NCBI GenBank assembly: GCA_023440825.1
Contig: JAEXRL010000032.1
Coordinates: 1-50,360, forward strand
Origin: Pseudomonadota bacterium
GTDB lineage: Bacteria; Pseudomonadota; Gammaproteobacteria; Burkholderiales; Burkholderiaceae_B
DNA length: 50,360 nt
Direction: 5' to 3'
Under the pieces are notes generated by a model. That model saw only the letters and a list, made by a program, of their open reading frames with translations, did not search any database and was not told where the DNA came from. Below, one piece after another: positions 27,772 through 37,843 of the stretch. Within the stretch, counting starts at the first letter, position 1. Every line of letters begins with the position of its first letter. The position numbers and the translations under genes are program-made.

Positions 27772-30061
27772 CTGCAATAATAATGAGCTTGGCAATCGCC
27801 AAGGCAAGTGTTTTGGTGCCTACCTCACGAAACTGAATCTGCGCTTGAGCATCATCGCCTGAGCCTTGCAAGCTTAAGATCGTTCCCTCACCAAACTTGG
27901 CATGCGCCACACCTTGACCTACTTTAAAGATTTTTCCATTCACCTCTAAAGAGCTGGTACCACTACGACCACCATAAGGCCTAGCACTACTGCCTGCCTT
28001 TCCTTGCCAAGACTGTCCACGTCGAAACGCACCACCTGAACCAAAGGTGGCATCCAGCTCCGCGCCCAGAGGATTCGCATTAGAGCGATAGCGAGCCGAC
28101 AGGTATTTCGTGTTCTCGTCAGGAAGCTCGTCCAGAAAACGGGAACGCATAGCATAACGCGTCTGGCCATGCAACATACGGCTTTGTGCAAGCGTAATAT
28201 ACAGGCGCTGTCGGGCACGAGTGATGGCCACGTACATCAAGCGCCGCTCCTCTTCCAGCCCTCCGGCTTCCAGCAGGCTGTTTTCGTGCGGAAATAAACC
28301 TTCCTCCAGGCCAGTGATAAAGACTGCGTCAAACTCCAGCCCCTTGGCGGCGTGAATAGTCATAAGCTGTACGGCATCCTGACCATGCTGTGCCTGATTA
28401 TCGCCCGCCTCCAGGGAGGCATGAGCCAAGAAGCCCCCCAAGGGTGACATGGGCGCTGGTGGTAACACGCCCTGCTCATCGGCCGTACTGACGTGCGCAT
28501 CGGGAATGCGTCCAGCCGCCAAGTCGGACAGGTCCTCTTCCTGCACATACACGGCTGCCGCGTTCACCAGCTCCTGTAAGTTCTCCAGGCGCTCAGCCCC
28601 CTCACGGTCTGCCTGATAATGCGCAAGCAAGCCACTTTCATGCACTGTATGTTCAATGAGCTCAGGCAAGCTAATCACCTGCCCCTGATTGGCTAATTCC
28701 TGAATGATGGCCGCAAACCTTGCTAAGGCCGCCGCAGGCCTACCTTCAATGTAAGGAATGGCCCGCATTAAGCTTAAGCCACGCTCGCGCGCCAGCTCGC
28801 TTAACTGCTCGACCGAACGTGCGCCAATACCCCGAGTAGGAAAGTTAACGACACGTAAAAAGGCGGTGTCGTCATCCAGATTATCTGCAAGGCGCAAGTA
28901 CGCCAGCGCATGCTTAATTTCCTGACGCTCAAAAAAACGCTGCCCGCCATATACCTTATAAGGTATTCCATGACTAAACAGTTGGTGCTCGATAATACGT
29001 GATTGTGCATTACTACGATAAAGCACCGCAATTTCACTGCGTTCGCGACCTTCGTGGATTAAGGACTTAATCTCATCCAGCACCCACACGGCTTCCATGG
29101 CATCGGACGCTTGTTCGCTAATACGAATAGGCTCACCCGAGCCACTGTCTGTCCACAGGTTTTTACCCAAACGGCCTGTGTTATTGGCAATCAGAGCATT
29201 CGCTGCATCCAGTATATGCCCACAGGACCGGTAGTTTTGCTCCAGTCGGATCACATTGCCTTTGGCGTAGTCTCGCTCAAAATCGGCCATATTACCAACA
29301 TTAGCACCGCGGAAAGCATAAATAGACTGATCGTCATCACCGACCGCAAAAATACTAGACTGCGTTCCGGCCAATAGCTTGAGCCAACGGTATTGCAAAT
29401 TATTGGTGTCCTGGAACTCGTCCACCAAAATATGCCCAAAGCGTTGCTGATAATGCTCACGAATAGGAGCATTACGACTTAATAGCTCATAAGAGCGCAG
29501 TAGCAGCTCAGCAAAGTCAACCACGCCCTCGCGCTCACACTGCTCTTGATATAGGCGATACAGATCGACCAGACGCCGTCTGTGGGCGTCGTACGCCTCT
29601 ATGCTGTCTGGGCGCAAGCCCTCTTCTTTACTGCTGTTAATAAAACGCTGCACATCTTTAGGCGGAAACTTTTCATCATCGACATTATTTGCCTTAAGCA
29701 TGCGCTTGATACTGGCCTGCTGATCAGCACTGTCCAAAATCTGAAAGCTTTGCACTAAACCCGCATCACGATAATGAGTGCGCAAGAAACGATTACACAG
29801 ACCATGGAAAGTGCCTATCCACATACCACGCGTATCGATGGGCAATAAAGCAGTAAGCCGCGTCAGCATTTCGCGCGCGGCTTTATTGGTGAAGGTGACA
29901 GCCATCAAACCATAAGGGCTGGTTTGCCCGGTTTGAATTAACCAGGCCATGCGGGTCGTCAAAACGCTGGTTTTTCCGCTTCCTGCCCCCGCCAGCACTA
30001 AGGCGTGACCGGCGGGTAATGTAACTGCTGCTTGTTGCTGGGGGTTAAGCCTATCGATCAT
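27767..30061 (-). CDS. uvrD: UvrD/Rep-type superfamily 1 DNA helicase
   Basis: An ATP-driven 3'-5' DNA helicase for repair and replication. Motif I is LAGAGSGKTS (23-32), motif II VDEFQDTNN, motif III VGDDDQSIYAFRGA and motif V/VI MTIHAAKGLEFD and YVAITRARQRLY. At 764 residues it fits UvrD; the C-terminal part (FKVGQGVAHAKFGEGTILSL) is the Tudor-like segment of UvrD/PcrA that touches RNA polymerase. The start overlaps the desaturase stop by 4 bases. Rep cannot be excluded, but the C-terminus favours UvrD. Confidence 0.9.
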   Translation of the reverse strand: MIDRLNPQQQAAVTLPAGHALVLAGAGSGKTSVLTTRMAWLIQTGQTSPYGLMAVTFTNKAAREMLTRLTALLPIDTRGMWIGTFHGLCNRFLRTHYRDAGLVQSFQILDSADQQASIKRMLKANNVDDEKFPPKDVQRFINSSKEEGLRPDSIEAYDAHRRRLVDLYRLYQEQCEREGVVDFAELLLRSYELLSRNAPIREHYQQRFGHILVDEFQDTNNLQYRWLKLLAGTQSSIFAVGDDDQSIYAFRGANVGNMADFERDYAKGNVIRLEQNYRSCGHILDAANALIANNTGRLGKNLWTDSGSGEPIRISEQASDAMEAVWVLDEIKSLIHEGRERSEIAVLYRSNAQSRIIEHQLFSHGIPYKVYGGQRFFERQEIKHALAYLRLADNLDDDTAFLRVVNFPTRGIGARSVEQLSELARERGLSLMRAIPYIEGRPAAALARFAAIIQELANQGQVISLPELIEHTVHESGLLAHYQADREGAERLENLQELVNAAAVYVQEEDLSDLAAGRIPDAHVSTADEQGVLPPAPMSPLGGFLAHASLEAGDNQAQHGQDAVQLMTIHAAKGLEFDAVFITGLEEGLFPHENSLLEAGGLEEERRLMYVAITRARQRLYITLAQSRMLHGQTRYAMRSRFLDELPDENTKYLSARYRSNANPLGAELDATFGSGGAFRRGQSWQGKAGSSARPYGGRSGTSSLEVNGKIFKVGQGVAHAKFGEGTILSLQGSGDDAQAQIQFREVGTKTLALAIAKLIIIAG

Positions 30062-31281
30062 GCTGCGTAACGGCGCAGTCGCAAGGCAAATTGTTCCAGA
30101 CTATCGATACCGCTTTGCTGTGCACGTTGGCACCATGCGCGCAAATCCGCGAGTAGTTTTTCGCTAGAGTCGCTAGAGCTTTCCCAGATACCCGATAACT
30201 CGCGCTGCATACGCATAATGATAGACAAGCGAGAGTCGCCAGAGGCCATATTATCCAGCTCAGCACGTTGCTCAGGCTCGAGCACTTCGTCACCACGGCC
30301 AATCCAGTCTTGACATCTTTGTAGCAAAGACCAGGAACAATTAGGATTGTTGCTATTAATTTGCAGCTTGAGTCGATCGACTTCTTCACTTGCCGCTTTA
30401 CGCATAATATCGGCATAGCGCGCAAGAATTTCATAGCGGTGCGTAATCACGCCCTGCAAGGTTTCCAGGCTGATGTTATCGAACGAGCTATTTTTGAGCT
30501 CGGGCTCAAGACGCAGCTTGGGAGCCACTTTTTTCACTTTAGCCAAACCGACTGCTTTCAGCACACTGATGTAGCACCAGCCCAAATCGAACTCGTACCA
30601 CTTACTGGAAAACTTGGCCGACGTGCCATAGGCATGGTGGTTATTGTGCAGCTCTTCACCGCCAATAATAATGCCCCAAGGAAACACGTTCGTGCTTGTG
30701 TCGGGACTGGCAAAATTTCGGTAACCAATCGCATGCCCCAGTCCGTTCACCACACCGGCGGCCCAGAAAGGAATCCATGCCATTTGTATGGCCCACACAG
30801 TAAAGCCTAGTAAGCCAAACAAGGAGACATCGATCACCAGCATGATCAGCACGCCCAGTAGACTATGCTTGGTATACAAATTGCGCTCAAGCCAGTCGTC
30901 GGGCGTACCGTGACCAAAACGCTTCAGGGTGTCGGGATTCGTGGCTTCCTGGCGGTACAGCTCAGCACCGCGAAAAAACACCTTGCCCAGACCAAACACC
31001 ACGGGTGAGTGTGGATCGCCCTCGCGCTCGCATCGAGCGTGGTGCTTGCGGTGTATAGCCACCCACTCTTTGGTAACCATACCCGTAGTTAGCCAGAGCC
31101 AGAAGCGAAACACGTGCATGACAGCAGGATGCAGGTCAAGCCCGCGGTGCGCCTGACTACGGTGTAAAAATACGGTAACAGAGATAATGGTAAGGTGTGT
31201 CAGTACCAGAGTAACAACAATAAGTTGCCACCAGGAAAGCTGCAAAATACCACCTGCCAAGAAAGTTAAAAATGCTTGCAT
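30058..31281 (-). CDS. Membrane fatty-acid (delta-9-type) desaturase
   Basis: A membrane di-iron enzyme that introduces a double bond into an acyl chain. The three His boxes are HRSQAH (40-45), HRKHH (77-81) and HNNHH (212-216), all in the spacing of acyl-CoA/acyl-lipid delta-9 desaturases. Membrane stretches are near 18-38, 55-70 and 140-180. The C-terminal 130 residues are extra and helical, seen in proteobacterial members. It is directly upstream of uvrD with a 4-base overlap, an unusual but clear transcript link. Confidence 0.85.
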   Translation of the reverse strand: MQAFLTFLAGGILQLSWWQLIVVTLVLTHLTIISVTVFLHRSQAHRGLDLHPAVMHVFRFWLWLTTGMVTKEWVAIHRKHHARCEREGDPHSPVVFGLGKVFFRGAELYRQEATNPDTLKRFGHGTPDDWLERNLYTKHSLLGVLIMLVIDVSLFGLLGFTVWAIQMAWIPFWAAGVVNGLGHAIGYRNFASPDTSTNVFPWGIIIGGEELHNNHHAYGTSAKFSSKWYEFDLGWCYISVLKAVGLAKVKKVAPKLRLEPELKNSSFDNISLETLQGVITHRYEILARYADIMRKAASEEVDRLKLQINSNNPNCSWSLLQRCQDWIGRGDEVLEPEQRAELDNMASGDSRLSIIMRMQRELSGIWESSSDSSEKLLADLRAWCQRAQQSGIDSLEQFALRLRRYAA

Positions 31282-31399
31282 AGACCTAGTCGATGAGAGC
31301 CTTCATTATAAAACAGCAGAAAGTGTAGCCCAAATGGGCCGCCCACAACAGTTTATTCGTCATAAACTTGCGACAAATCAAGAGTTTCCAGATCTTGAT

Positions 31400-32767
31400 T
31401 TACGCTGATTTGCGCTCCAATACGGCCGCAAAAAAACCATCCGTATTATGTTTATCGGTACGCAAAACCAGATAAGAATCCTCCAGCTCGAGCTCTGGCG
31501 CCTTATCTTTTAGGATAAGACGGGCATCAAGTAATTGAAAATCAGGATTTTCAACTAGAAAGCGTTCTACCTGCTCCTGATTTTCCTCAGGTAAAAAACT
31601 ACACGTGGCATAAACCAGCCTGCCCCCCGGAGCAACACATGCCGCGGCCTGCTTCAAGATCTCGGCTTGCAACTGCACATAGTGCACCAAAGAATCAGGG
31701 TGTTGACGCCATTTTAGATCAGGATTACGACGTAAAGTTCCTAAACCGCTACAAGGAGCATCCACTAACACACGTTGTGCCTTGCCATGCAGACGGCGCA
31801 CACGCTGATCCCCCTGCTCCTGTATGACCACTGGCACCACATTCGATAGGCCACTGCGAGCAAAACGTGGCTTGGCTTTGTTTAAGCGCGTGGCCGAGAC
31901 ATCAAACGCATACAGTCGCCCCGTAGAGCGCATCAAAGCGCCTAACAACAGGGTTTTACCACCAGCGCCTGCGCAATAGTCGATGACCATCTCGCCGCGG
32001 CGGGGTTCTAGCAGTGCAGTAAGTAGTTGGCTCCCCTCTTCCTGTATTTCAAGCTCACCTTTTTCATACTGTGGCCATACCGCCACAGATGGACGACCTT
32101 CGATACGAATTCCCCATGGCGAATAAGGTGTTGCCACCGGCTTGAACCTGGCCATAGGGCCATTTTGCAATTGTCGCAATACGGTATCCCTTTCCGCTTT
32201 CATGGGATTCACACGTAAATCCAATGTGGCCTGTTGATTCATGGCCTCCATCAGCTTGTAAGACTCAGGGATCGCTTGCAAGCGCTCTTCCAGCCATTCG
32301 GGCAAGCTCAAGCGCAAACCCACCGCTAGGCTCTGCGGATTAATACTGCGTATATGAGCCAGCCAGTCGCGCTCATCTTTGCTTAAACCCGCCGTCAGGG
32401 TTTCCTCATCAAATACCTGCCCCAAGCCCAACAGGGCCAAGCGACGGGTAGATGGCCCCACTCCGCTTTCCGCAAAGTGACGATACAAGCGCAAATGGCG
32501 CAACACATTGAAAACGGCTTCTCGAATCTCGCTACGGTCACGCGAACCAATTTTGGGATGATTACGTGCCCACCGGGTCAAGGCCAGATCGGCGGGGTGC
32601 TTCCATTGCAACACTTCGCCTAAGGCGCTAGCCACCTGTTCCAAGCGACGTGCAGCAATGGGCTGCGCCACGACCTGAGCACGCTTGAAATGAGCGCCAG
32701 ACTTTGTTTTACGGGCTGCACCAGAAGGCGATTCCTTACGTGCTTGCTTAGGTTTATTTGAAGTCAT
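31400..32767 (-). CDS. RsmB/NOP2-type rRNA cytosine methyltransferase
   Basis: SAM-dependent RNA m5C methyltransferase. The two catalytic cysteines are C339 in VDAPCSGLGTLRRNP and C389 in YATCSFLPEE. The SAM site begins VIDYCAGAGGKTLLLGAL. The N-terminal part (about 30-150) is NusB-like (SRDRSEIREAVFNVLRHLRL), as in RsmB. It could be a paralogue rather than RsmB proper, so no symbol is given. It begins 28 bases after the purN stop, on the same strand. Confidence 0.85.
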   Translation of the reverse strand: MTSNKPKQARKESPSGAARKTKSGAHFKRAQVVAQPIAARRLEQVASALGEVLQWKHPADLALTRWARNHPKIGSRDRSEIREAVFNVLRHLRLYRHFAESGVGPSTRRLALLGLGQVFDEETLTAGLSKDERDWLAHIRSINPQSLAVGLRLSLPEWLEERLQAIPESYKLMEAMNQQATLDLRVNPMKAERDTVLRQLQNGPMARFKPVATPYSPWGIRIEGRPSVAVWPQYEKGELEIQEEGSQLLTALLEPRRGEMVIDYCAGAGGKTLLLGALMRSTGRLYAFDVSATRLNKAKPRFARSGLSNVVPVVIQEQGDQRVRRLHGKAQRVLVDAPCSGLGTLRRNPDLKWRQHPDSLVHYVQLQAEILKQAAACVAPGGRLVYATCSFLPEENQEQVERFLVENPDFQLLDARLILKDKAPELELEDSYLVLRTDKHNTDGFFAAVLERKSA

Positions 32768-32795
32768 TAAAAATACTGTCCTAATACATGCTTAC

Positions 32796-33452
32796 TTAAG
32801 CATGAAAATAAAAACTGCGTTGCTCTAGCCCATGGGCTTGCACCCTGTCGTTCACATCCAGACGCACTTTGCCTTCAATTAACCAGCGCACAGCCTGAGC
32901 ATAGACAGTATGCTCGGTGGCCAGCACTCGCTGGGCCAGGCTCTGGGCGGTGTCGCTGGCCAGTACGGGAATGACACTTTGAGCGATAATAGGGCCACTA
33001 TCCAGAACCGGCGTAACAAAGTGTACCGTGCTACCATGGCACTGCACTCCGGCCTGCAAGGCTTGTTCATGCGTATGCAAACCGGGAAAACTAGGTAATA
33101 ACGAAGGGTGAATATTGATCAAACGACCGCGAAAATGCTCAACAAAAAATGGGCTAAGCACACGCATGAAGCCCGCAAGTAAAACATAATCGGGCTGATA
33201 ATTGTCGATTTGCTGCAATAATGCCTGGTCAAATTGGGCACGTGTTGCATAATCACGATGCGATACGCATGCCGTTGTTATGCCCTGTTGCTGCGCCCAG
33301 TGTACCCCTTCCGCATCAGGCTGGTTAGAAATAACGGCACAAACTTGAGCAGGTAAAGCTTGTTCCTCTATCATTCTGGCTATGGCCTGCATATTGCTAC
33401 CACGCCCGGAAATCAGTATTACCAGGCGACAAGATGGGGTCAAATCAGTCAA
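32796..33452 (-). CDS. purN: Phosphoribosylglycinamide formyltransferase
   Basis: It transfers a formyl group from 10-formyl-tetrahydrofolate to GAR in purine synthesis. Catalytic residues N113, H115 (INIHPSLLPSF) and D151 (VLDSGPII) are in place, and the GAR phosphate loop is SGRGSNMQAI (15-24). Length 218 is normal. It is divergent from ribF with 49 bases between. Confidence 0.95.
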   Translation of the reverse strand: MTDLTPSCRLVILISGRGSNMQAIARMIEEQALPAQVCAVISNQPDAEGVHWAQQQGITTACVSHRDYATRAQFDQALLQQIDNYQPDYVLLAGFMRVLSPFFVEHFRGRLINIHPSLLPSFPGLHTHEQALQAGVQCHGSTVHFVTPVLDSGPIIAQSVIPVLASDTAQSLAQRVLATEHTVYAQAVRWLIEGKVRLDVNDRVQAHGLEQRSFYFHA

Positions 33453-33501
33453 AATCCTACTTCCCGAGAAATAAAGAATACAAAATTGTAAGCTCTCGCT
33501 T

Positions 33502-34467
33502 GTGAAATCTGCTCTAAAACTTTATCGTTCCATGCCTCGCTACAACAGCCAGGCTCCTAGCGCCTTAACCATAGGCAATTTTGATGGTGTGCACCTCGGT
33601 CACCAGGCTATCTTGCGTCGCGTGCATGAACAGGCTGAACGCTTGCAGTTACGCCCCAGTGTGATGACGTTTGCCCCTCACCCACGTGCGTATTTTGCTC
33701 TGCGCGGCAAACGCCCTGAACTTATCCCCACCCAAATTAGTAGTTTGCGTGACAAGCTCGAAGCTATTCATGCACAAGGTATACGGCAAGTGTATCTGGC
33801 ACGTTTTAATCAAGCCATGGCGGATATGTCGGCGCACGATTTCATCGAACATATTTTAGTCCGGGGACTGAACACGCGCTGGCTTTTAGTGGGTGCAGAT
33901 TTTCGCTACGGCCACAAACGCGCTGGCGACATTGCTCTGTTACGCCAAGCGGGCGTGGATTACGGTTTTGAGGTAGAGACCATCAGCGATGTGGTGGACA
34001 GAGAAGGACGACGCATATCCAGCTCAGAGCTACGCACAGCACTAGCTGTCGGCCAACTTGAACGAGCACGACACTTACTGGGCAAACCCTATCACCTAAG
34101 TGGTCATGTTATTCATGGCCAGAAGCTGGGACGCCAGATTGGCTTTCCCACTATGAATATCCCTGTCCCTGAACATTGCGCCGTGCGCTCTGGCATTTAC
34201 GTTGTTCGGGCACACGGCTTAGGCCCCAAACCGCTAGCGGGCATAGCCAGCTTAGGGGTGCGCCCCACCGTACAATCGCAAGGCCGTTTGCTGCTTGAAG
34301 TACATTTACTGAACTCGCAGCTCGATGCATACGGTAAACTTGCAAGAATTGAATTTCTGGAATTTGTCAGGGATGAAGAAAAATTCCCTGACCTTGACAC
34401 AATGATCGCCGCCATCCGTAACGATGCGCAACGCGCTCAGGACTACTTCGCCATCCATGGACTATAA
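33502..34467 (+). CDS. ribF: Bifunctional riboflavin kinase / FAD synthetase
   Basis: The N-terminal half is the FMN adenylyltransferase with nucleotide motif TIGNFDGVHLGHQ (23-35). The C-terminal half is the riboflavin kinase with GQKLGRQIGFPTMNI. It makes FMN and FAD in the cytosol. The start is GTG. The end overlaps ileS by 11 bases. It heads the run ribF-ileS-lspA-coaBC-dut. Confidence 0.95.
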   Translation: MKSALKLYRSMPRYNSQAPSALTIGNFDGVHLGHQAILRRVHEQAERLQLRPSVMTFAPHPRAYFALRGKRPELIPTQISSLRDKLEAIHAQGIRQVYLARFNQAMADMSAHDFIEHILVRGLNTRWLLVGADFRYGHKRAGDIALLRQAGVDYGFEVETISDVVDREGRRISSSELRTALAVGQLERARHLLGKPYHLSGHVIHGQKLGRQIGFPTMNIPVPEHCAVRSGIYVVRAHGLGPKPLAGIASLGVRPTVQSQGRLLLEVHLLNSQLDAYGKLARIEFLEFVRDEEKFPDLDTMIAAIRNDAQRAQDYFAIHGL

Positions 34468-37297
34468 AGACACTCTCAACCTACCCGACACTCCCTTTCC
34501 TATGCGCGGCGATCTCGCTCGTCGTGAGCCCAACTGGATTGCCCAGTGGGAAGAAAAGAAAGTCTATGCTGCTATACGTGCAGCCAGCGCCGGCCGCCCA
34601 AAATTTATTTTGCACGACGGCCCTCCCTATGCCAACGGCGATATACACATAGGTCACGCTGTCAACAAGGTTCTGAAAGACATTATTGTTAAAAGCCGTA
34701 ATATGGATGGCTTTGATGCCCAGTACGTGCCCGGTTGGGACTGCCATGGCATGCCTATCGAAATTCAGATCGAGAAAAAATTCGGTAAAAACCTGCCTGT
34801 TGCCGAGGTGCAATCCAAAGCACGCGCCTACGCCCTTGAACAAATCGACAGTCAACGCAAAGACTTCAAGCGCCTAGGTGTACTGGCAGACTGGGAACGC
34901 CCCTACCTCACCATGAATTACAGCAACGAAGCCGACGAGCTGCGTGTGTTGGCTCGTATCATGGAAAAAGGCTTTGTGTTCCGCGGACTCAAACCGGTTA
35001 ACTGGTGTTTTGACTGTGGCTCTGCCTTAGCTGAAGCCGAAGTTGAATACGCCGAGCGCAAAGACCCCTCGATTCATGTTGCCTTCCCTTTTGCAGAGCC
35101 AGAAAAGCTCGCACAGGCTTTTGGCCTGCCGCATCTGGACGACGGCGCCATTGTGATCTGGACCACCACACCGTGGACCATTCCGGCCAACCAGGCCCTG
35201 AACGTACACCCCGAGTTTGACTACGCGCTGGTGCGCCTCAATGCACCGCGTGCTACCGGCTCTTACCTGATTTTAGCCAAAGACTTAGTCGAGCAGTGCC
35301 TGCAAGAATGGCAGCTAGAAGGCGAGATCGTCGCCAGCACCAGTGGTGAACAATTGGCTGGTATCGCCTTTCATCACCCTCTGGCTCAAGCCGATGCCGG
35401 CTATGCCCGCCTGTCGCCTATTTATCTAGGTGACTACGTCACCTTGGACAGCGGTACTGGCGTTGTGCACTCTGCCCCCGCCTACGGCGTTGAAGACTTT
35501 GTGTCATGCAAAGCCCATGGCTTGAACGATGACGACATTATCAAGCCTGTGCTGGGTAACGGCCACTATGCGGACAGCTTGCCCCTATTTGGCGGGCAAC
35601 TGATCTGGAAAGCAAACCCGAACATTGTCACCGCCCTGCACGATGCGGGCACATTGCTCAAAAGCGAAGATCACCAGCACAGCTACATGCATTGCTGGCG
35701 TCATAAAACCCCAATTATTTATCGCGCTACCAGCCAGTGGTTTGCAGGCATGGATCGCGCTAATCAAAGCGGCCGCTCCTTACGTGAAATGGCTCTGGAG
35801 GCCGTGGAAAACACGGACTTCTACCCCGCTTGGGGTCGCGCTCGCCTACACGCCATGATTGCCAATCGCCCCGACTGGACCTTGTCCCGTCAGCGCCAGT
35901 GGGGTGTACCCATGGCCTTTTTTGTGCACAAAGAAACCGGTGAACTGCATCCACGTACCCCAGAGCTCATGGAGCAAGTTGCGCAACGTATCGAGCAACA
36001 CGGCATTGAAGCCTGGCAAACATTGGATCCACGAGAACTACTCGGTGAGGACGCAGAGGTATACGAAAAAAACCGCGACACTCTGGACGTCTGGTTTGAT
36101 TCGGGCACCACACACGCCACGGTGCTGGGTGGGCAAGATCACGATATTCAAGGTTCGCATGCCGACGCTTTGCAATGGCCGGCAGACCTGTACCTAGAAG
36201 GCTCAGACCAGCATCGCGGCTGGTTCCACTCTTCCTTGCTGACTGGCTGCATGATGTATGGGCGCGCACCTTATAAGGCCTTGCTGACCCATGGCTTTGT
36301 CGTGGACGGCAAAGGCCGCAAAATGAGCAAATCATTGGGTAATACCGTGGTTCCTCAAAAAATAGCCGACAGCCTGGGTGCCGAAATTCTGCGTCTCTGG
36401 GCAGCCTCTACCGACTACTCTGGCGAACTGTCTATTTCAGATGAAATTCTCAAGCGTGTGGTTGAGGGCTACCGTCGTATTCGCAATACCCTGAAATTCC
36501 TATTAGGTAACCTGGCCGACTTTGATCTGGCCAGCGATGCCATCGATATGGATCAATTGCTGGATATCGATCGTTACGCCATTGCCATGACCGAGGCCAT
36601 GCAGGCCGAAGTCAGGGCGCACTATGCCAAATACGAATTTCACCCTGCGGTAGCCAGACTGCAAATCTTCTGCTCGGAAGATCTGGGGGCGTTTTATCTG
36701 GATATTCTGAAAGACCGCCTATACACCACTGCTAAAAACGGCCTGCCACGCCGTTCGGCTCAAACCGCGCTCTATCACATCACGCACGCCCTGCTCAAGC
36801 TGATGGCTCCTATCCTGTCGTTTACCGCCGAGGAGGCATGGAAAGACTTGCAGCAAGGCAAGAGCGACCCCGTCACTATCTTTACTGAAACCTTCCATCA
36901 GCTACCAGCCATTACAGACGCGGAGCAGCTCAAGCTAGACTGGCAATTATTACGCAGCATACGTGCCGAAGTAATGCGCCGCATCGAGGATGTACGCAGT
37001 ACCGGAGCAGTAGGCTCTTCGCTGGCCGCCGAGGTGGATATTTACACGCAAGGACGTGAACTGGAAGTACTACGCGCTTTAGGCGATGACCTGCGCTTTG
37101 TCCTGATCGTTTCACGCGCCACGGCTCACGAGCATCAAGGCGAGCTCTCGGTCAAAGTCAGCGCCACTGATGCGGCCAAGTGTGAACGCTGCTGGCATCA
37201 TGTGCCAGATGTGGGCAGCAGCGCTGACCATCCCACGATTTGTCATCGATGCGAAGACAATCTCTTTGGTTCGGGTGAAGTACGTCAACATGCCTAA
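34457..37297 (+). CDS. ileS: Isoleucyl-tRNA synthetase
   Basis: Class I synthetase that charges tRNA-Ile and edits valine. I start at 34457 (MDYKDTLNLPDTPFPMRGDL), the family start; an upstream ATG at 34424 lies inside ribF. HIGH is at 64-67 (GDIHIGHAVN), KMSKS near residue 623 (GRKMSKSLGN), and the C-terminal zinc finger has CERCWHH and CHRCEDN. About 946 residues. It overlaps ribF before and lspA after. Confidence 0.97.
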   Translation: MDYKDTLNLPDTPFPMRGDLARREPNWIAQWEEKKVYAAIRAASAGRPKFILHDGPPYANGDIHIGHAVNKVLKDIIVKSRNMDGFDAQYVPGWDCHGMPIEIQIEKKFGKNLPVAEVQSKARAYALEQIDSQRKDFKRLGVLADWERPYLTMNYSNEADELRVLARIMEKGFVFRGLKPVNWCFDCGSALAEAEVEYAERKDPSIHVAFPFAEPEKLAQAFGLPHLDDGAIVIWTTTPWTIPANQALNVHPEFDYALVRLNAPRATGSYLILAKDLVEQCLQEWQLEGEIVASTSGEQLAGIAFHHPLAQADAGYARLSPIYLGDYVTLDSGTGVVHSAPAYGVEDFVSCKAHGLNDDDIIKPVLGNGHYADSLPLFGGQLIWKANPNIVTALHDAGTLLKSEDHQHSYMHCWRHKTPIIYRATSQWFAGMDRANQSGRSLREMALEAVENTDFYPAWGRARLHAMIANRPDWTLSRQRQWGVPMAFFVHKETGELHPRTPELMEQVAQRIEQHGIEAWQTLDPRELLGEDAEVYEKNRDTLDVWFDSGTTHATVLGGQDHDIQGSHADALQWPADLYLEGSDQHRGWFHSSLLTGCMMYGRAPYKALLTHGFVVDGKGRKMSKSLGNTVVPQKIADSLGAEILRLWAASTDYSGELSISDEILKRVVEGYRRIRNTLKFLLGNLADFDLASDAIDMDQLLDIDRYAIAMTEAMQAEVRAHYAKYEFHPAVARLQIFCSEDLGAFYLDILKDRLYTTAKNGLPRRSAQTALYHITHALLKLMAPILSFTAEEAWKDLQQGKSDPVTIFTETFHQLPAITDAEQLKLDWQLLRSIRAEVMRRIEDVRSTGAVGSSLAAEVDIYTQGRELEVLRALGDDLRFVLIVSRATAHEHQGELSVKVSATDAAKCERCWHHVPDVGSSADHPTICHRCEDNLFGSGEVRQHA

Positions 37298-37328
37298 ACC
37301 AGCAAGCTCATCGAAAAGCGAGGCTCCC

Positions 37329-37841
37329 ATGCAAAAACGCCGCCTAAGCAATAATCAGCGCTTCTGGTGGTGGATGGCGCTGGCAACCAGCCTGGTACTG
37401 CTGGACCAATGGACCAAGCAGTACTTTGACACACAGCTTTACTACGGTGAACGCTGGAATGTCTTACCGTTTTTCGATTTCACCTTGCTCTATAACCCTG
37501 GCGCGGCCTTTAGCTTTTTGGCTGATGGCCAGGGATGGCAGAAATGGTTTTTCATTTGTATTGCGCTGGGGGCTTCCACGCTTATCATTACCTTATTACG
37601 GAAAAGCCCTCAGCTCACCCTGTTTAGCCTGTCCATGAGTCTGATCATGGGTGGGGCAATAGGGAATGTACTAGACCGTTTTCAACACGGTCATGTCATC
37701 GATTTTTTACTTTTCTATTGGAATAACGCTTACTTTCCTGCCTTTAACGTCGCCGATATCTGTATTACCATCGGTGCCATTCTCATGGTGCTGGATGAGT
37801 TCCTTCGTTTACGCAAGAAAAAGCAGGAAGCCAAGGAGTAA
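37329..37841 (+). CDS. lspA: Lipoprotein signal peptidase
   Basis: The inner-membrane aspartyl protease cuts the signal peptide of prolipoproteins. Catalytic aspartates are D116 in GNVLDRFQHG and D143 in FNVADICI; four membrane helices are visible. I start at 37329 (MQKRRLSNNQRFWWWMALAT, 170 aa), where GAGG lies 5-6 bases upstream. An ATG at 37290, overlapping the ileS stop, would add 13 residues and is possible. It acts on lipoproteins such as those in this window (20062, 44625). Confidence 0.92.
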   Translation: MQKRRLSNNQRFWWWMALATSLVLLDQWTKQYFDTQLYYGERWNVLPFFDFTLLYNPGAAFSFLADGQGWQKWFFICIALGASTLIITLLRKSPQLTLFSLSMSLIMGGAIGNVLDRFQHGHVIDFLLFYWNNAYFPAFNVADICITIGAILMVLDEFLRLRKKKQEAKE

Positions 37842-37843
37842 AC

